From positions 1 to 11,399 of the forward strand of contig UZAE01001816.1 in NCBI GenBank assembly GCA_900617975.1: a stretch of DNA of 11,399 bases. Reading direction: 5' to 3'. A program made the translations under genes and the position numbers. The notes under the pieces are model-generated. The model made no database searches, was not told the origin of the DNA, and worked only from the letters and a program-made list of their open reading frames with translations. Below, in pieces: positions 8,918 to 11,399 of the stretch (position 1 is the first letter of the stretch; each line of letters opens with the position of its first letter). This stretch comes from Rodentolepis nana. Its lineage: Eukaryota; Platyhelminthes; Cestoda; Cyclophyllidea; Hymenolepididae.

Positions 8918-8938
8918 GGGACAGGGGGATGGGTAGGG
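8918..8938 (+). other. predicted G-quadruplex motif
   Basis: Four G-runs of three or more (GGG, GGGGG, GGG, GGG) are separated by loops of 2-3 nt, which fits the standard four-tract rule. More G-runs follow up to about 8972 (GGGGG at 8946-8950). No gene or replication feature is visible beside it. Confidence 0.6.
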
Positions 8939-9252
8939 TAATGGTGGGGGTGTTGGAGATGGTCTAGGGAGGATCGATTTGACCTATTTCAAGTAGTTCA
9001 GTGAGAACTTAATGAGTTTTACAAGATCGAAAACCCCTATTTCACAATTTGTGTCCAGGATTAACTCTTATTGATTGTTTGTACTTTTGCTATGGCCGAT
9101 CTTGCCAAATCGATTCTTTTTCGCCTCTGAAAATTGAAGGATTTTATATAGTCTTCGAGTGTGCTCTTGGATCGAGATCCAAATATTATCGAGCTATGAT
9201 AGTAGAGCTCAAGTTGGTGCACGATTATAACTAACCGCCATAGCACAGTTAC

Positions 9253-9321
9253 TAATTAAGCAACCAATGAGAGTAATTCAGCATTTTCACAATGATTTTG
9301 AATGGCCTCATTGGTTAATTA
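9253..9321. repeat. inverted repeat of about 69 bp
   Basis: TAATTAAGCAACCAATGAG (9253-9271) is complementary to CTCATTGGTTAATTA (9307-9321) except for a 3-nt insertion in the left arm. The loop is 35 nt. It could be a small foldback element; neither a target-site duplication nor a second copy was seen. Confidence 0.5.
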
Positions 9322-9460
9322 TATTCAAGGTGTTTTTTTGATTTTGAGAACAACATTTTTTGCAAAATTTGAAAAGCATTGAAAAAAACTTTCATTTGAA
9401 AGATGGTCCTATCAGAGGGGCAAATAACATTAATGGGGTGGGTTGGATTAAAGAAATTGG

Positions 9461-9475
9461 AGGAGGGGGTGGGGG
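9461..9475 (+). repeat. G-rich 15-mer, first copy
   Basis: AGGAGGGGGTGGGGG occurs here and again at 10465-10479. The flanks do not match, so this is a recurring G-rich tract rather than a dispersed element. Confidence 0.6.
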
Positions 9476-10370
9476 TTGGATGTTTCCTTCTTAAGTCAGA
9501 ATTTCAGAAAAACTCAACTTGAAATTAGGACCTCTTCAGTTCTGGGGAATTATTGAGGCCTCCGCCTAGAAAGCAGCTTTGGTGTAAGTAGGTCGAAAAG
9601 GAGCAGATTATAGTTTACAATGGCAAAATCTTCAGCTGAATACCAAAAAAAGGGTATACTCTAATCAACCAATCAAAATCAACTGGCAAACTTATACGAG
9701 AATAGTGTTACATAAAAACTCTCTGGTCTTTGAAAATGGAAAGTGTTCCGACGTTAATTTTGAATGAAAATTCTTTCAGGTCGGTGATTTCCATTTGAAA
9801 ACACCTTATCATAATAATGATCCACTCACTTTTTTTTACCTCCTTCTCAACGCTTTCCCAAATTTCGTAGGCGGTATTCACGGATGTTTTGACGATCTAC
9901 ATAGAGACTTTCCTTTTCCTCCACAGAAGAAGAATTTGCCAATTTTATCATGGGAAAGCACATAAACTCGAGGAATAACGGAGCTGTTGCACAATTTGAA
10001 TGAGGGTTGAGGTTAGAAGTCCATGGTCCACTCTCTGTGCGGAGTCGTGGTATTCAGGCGTCCATATTTATGAATCCTCCCAGGTTCACCAATCGAATTG
10101 GAGGCGCTGGGTAGAGCTTATTAAGCAGTTAATAAAATTGACTTAAGATATGAATACTGAAACTGATAAGGGTCATCTCATTACCACAGATGAGTATTTC
10201 AAAATATTCTACAATAATTAATGGGATTACTGTGGTTAGGAACACAGACAATTGATGATACAGAGCATGGGATACGAAATGAGATGAATCAGATGATGTG
10301 TGACCCAAAATTCGGACACACTTGTGCATTAATCACGATGACCTCGATTTCATGACAGAACGCAAAATGC

Positions 10371-10395
10371 AACACACACATACACGCACACACAA
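10371..10395 (+). repeat. CA-rich microsatellite
   Basis: An imperfect (CA)n run interrupted by TA and CG steps. Simple-sequence repeat. Confidence 0.75.
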
Positions 10396-10464
10396 CCGAC
10401 AATGAATGTGTATGGAGATTTATTTCTATGGGAGCCTGAATTATGTCATTAAGTAGGGAGTCGA

Positions 10465-10479
10465 AGGAGGGGGTGGGGG
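10465..10479 (+). repeat. G-rich 15-mer, second copy
   Basis: Same AGGAGGGGGTGGGGG as at 9461-9475, with unrelated flanks. Confidence 0.6.
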
Positions 10480-11001
10480 ATTATTATTCCCTTTTCCCAG
10501 CTGGGACGCAACTGGAAACCATGATGTATTCCGTGACAGATGGAAGGAATTAACTCATGTTCCGTTGCATTGCGACACAGAATGTCGATAAATATCAGAA
10601 ACTGGAATTTGGCTTCACATTGGAGGAGATGCTGAGTTCACATATAGCACAAAAATTGAAGTTTTCGATTATATGGCCGCATGTGACACTCAGAGCAGAC
10701 TAAAATAGGATTTCCTGAAATTAGAAGCATCTTTTAACTCCTATAATCGCTTTGAGCTCTCAAATTTGATTGTGGAGTGCACTTTTTGTGATTGCTACTT
10801 GAAAGCGGTTTGTGTGCTGATCAGAGTGTGACAATGAATGGCTGGGAACGCCAATTGGCCAACAGTAACACTTTTAGAATCGAAATATTACCTTCAATTC
10901 TGTCTTATTTTTCTTTTAATGCAGTCATTCAACAATTTCAGCTTGAGATAAGGCGAGCGATGTGGTGTTGCAAGCCCATAGAGTTCCATCAGCCATTTTA
11001 G

Positions 11002-11011
11002 TTTTAAAAAA
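11002..11011. repeat. possible target-site duplication, left copy
   Basis: TTTTAAAAAA directly outside the 3' end of copy C, matched by the same ten bases at 11343-11352 beyond its 5' end. The length fits LINE-mediated insertion, but the A/T composition makes a chance match possible. Confidence 0.4.
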
Positions 11012-11340
11012 GTTATTTTTATCAAATGACAGGTTTTATGATGGTTATCATCACCCCTTTGGTTGACTTCGGACTTCATGGAGAGGAGGAACAAAGTGAA
11101 AAACAGTCGAGGGGTGGGGAACAGAAGAGTGATTCACAGATGTAAAAGAGACAGACAGACAGACAGACAAAAAGGCGGAGAAAAGGTAAGATGAGTACTG
11201 TGAGAATGGTGGAATATGACATGCAATGGAGTGAGGGTAGTTTGAAGTGAGAAGTCAACTGCCGGTTGATAGATTTTTTTGTCATATGAGTATACATTGC
11301 CCAGGGTACACCACGTGGAGGTAAGTCTATTGCGCACCCC
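11012..11340 (-). mobile_element. short non-autonomous retroelement, copy C (cleanest copy)
   Basis: This minus-strand copy has the clearest boundaries. On that strand it begins GGGGTGCGCAATAGACTTACC, carries CCACGTGG, then AACCGGCAGTTGACTTC, and then a T/C-rich body with five TGTC/GACA repeats (11150-11169). It ends with the LINE-type tail (11012-11077: GAAGTCCGAAGTCAACC, GATGATAACC, CATTTGATAAAAATAA). The 10-bp sequence TTTTAAAAAA occurs immediately outside both ends (11002-11011, and 11343-11352 after a 2-bp gap), a plausible target-site duplication despite its low complexity. No A/B-box promoter is recognisable. The 88-codon frame across it (11076-11342) starts at TTG, not ATG. Confidence 0.88.
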
Positions 11341-11342
11341 AA

Positions 11343-11352
11343 TTTTAAAAAA
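11343..11352. repeat. possible target-site duplication, right copy
   Basis: Partner of the TTTTAAAAAA at 11002-11011. The remaining bases to the window end (11353-11399) are AT-rich with nothing recognisable. Confidence 0.4.
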
Positions 11353-11399
11353 TAATTCCCCTCAACGGAAAAAAGCTAAATATTGAATTTTGTCTTGCA

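Larger units (their letters stand above)
6553..11011. other. long non-coding stretch, no gene recognised
   Basis: About 4.5 kb of AT-rich sequence without a supportable gene. Short frames at 6672-6854, 9049-9234 (+), 9061-9246 (-), 10129-10329 (-) and 10792-11001 (+) have no recognisable motifs and are of chance length. It contains an 18-bp palindrome (7608-7625), a C-rich tract (7723-7741), G-rich tracts (8918-8972, 9434-9480, 10466-10479), an inverted repeat at 9253-9321 and a CA-rich microsatellite (10371-10395). A pyrimidine tract ending in CAG at 9911-9926 looks like a 3' splice site, but I cannot build a gene around it. Confidence 0.55.

Noticed and set aside
9049..9246. Overlapping 61-codon frames on both strands
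   Set aside because: Neither has recognisable motifs. Overlapping open frames on both strands mostly reflect a local lack of stop triplets.
11150..11169. (GACA)n run, considered as a CRISPR-like or tandem array
   Set aside because: It is a slipped tetranucleotide inside the short element; copies A and B have shorter versions of the same segment.
1..11399. CRISPR array, prokaryotic defence or toxin system, or viral gene cluster
   Set aside because: There are no regularly spaced repeats, no multi-gene coding strand and no viral structural or replication motifs; the window is eukaryotic repeat and non-coding DNA.

Overview
The window reads as AT-rich, non-coding nuclear DNA from a eukaryote, most likely an invertebrate. 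There are no operons, ribosome binding sites or long bacterial-style reading frames. The only protein signals are decayed pieces of a non-LTR retrotransposon (LINE) whose ORF2 ends in an RNase H domain and a C-terminal Cys/His motif. That architecture, and wording such as TGHDCLAKHLHR, is common in arthropod genomes. An arthropod host is my inference; the species cannot be fixed from this window.

Layout. Positions 1-679 hold the 3' end of one LINE copy on the plus strand: the RNase H remnant, the Cys/His motif, a stop, a short 3' UTR and an A-rich tail. Positions 4521-4770 hold a second, older 3' fragment of the same family on the minus strand. Three dispersed copies of a roughly 290-390 bp element lie at 3261-3550 (plus), 6161-6552 (minus) and 11012-11340 (minus). 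They share one 5' end, a T/C-rich body and a 3' end of about 60 bp. The rest (680-3260, 3551-4520, 4771-6160, 6553-11011, 11343-11399) contains no gene I can support. It holds short inverted repeats, microsatellites and G-rich tracts.

How the parts fit. The last ~60 bp of the short elements matches the 3' UTR of the LINE. This is the arrangement expected of a non-autonomous element that is copied by the LINE reverse transcriptase through a shared 3' tail. LINE copy 2 carries the same tail directly behind its coding part, which supports the link independently. The short element has no tRNA- or 5S-like head that I can recognise and carries runs of T that would stop RNA polymerase III. It may therefore be a LINE-derived, pol II-type non-autonomous element rather than a classical SINE. 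All copies look old and inactive. I see no complete protein-coding gene, RNA gene or CRISPR array.
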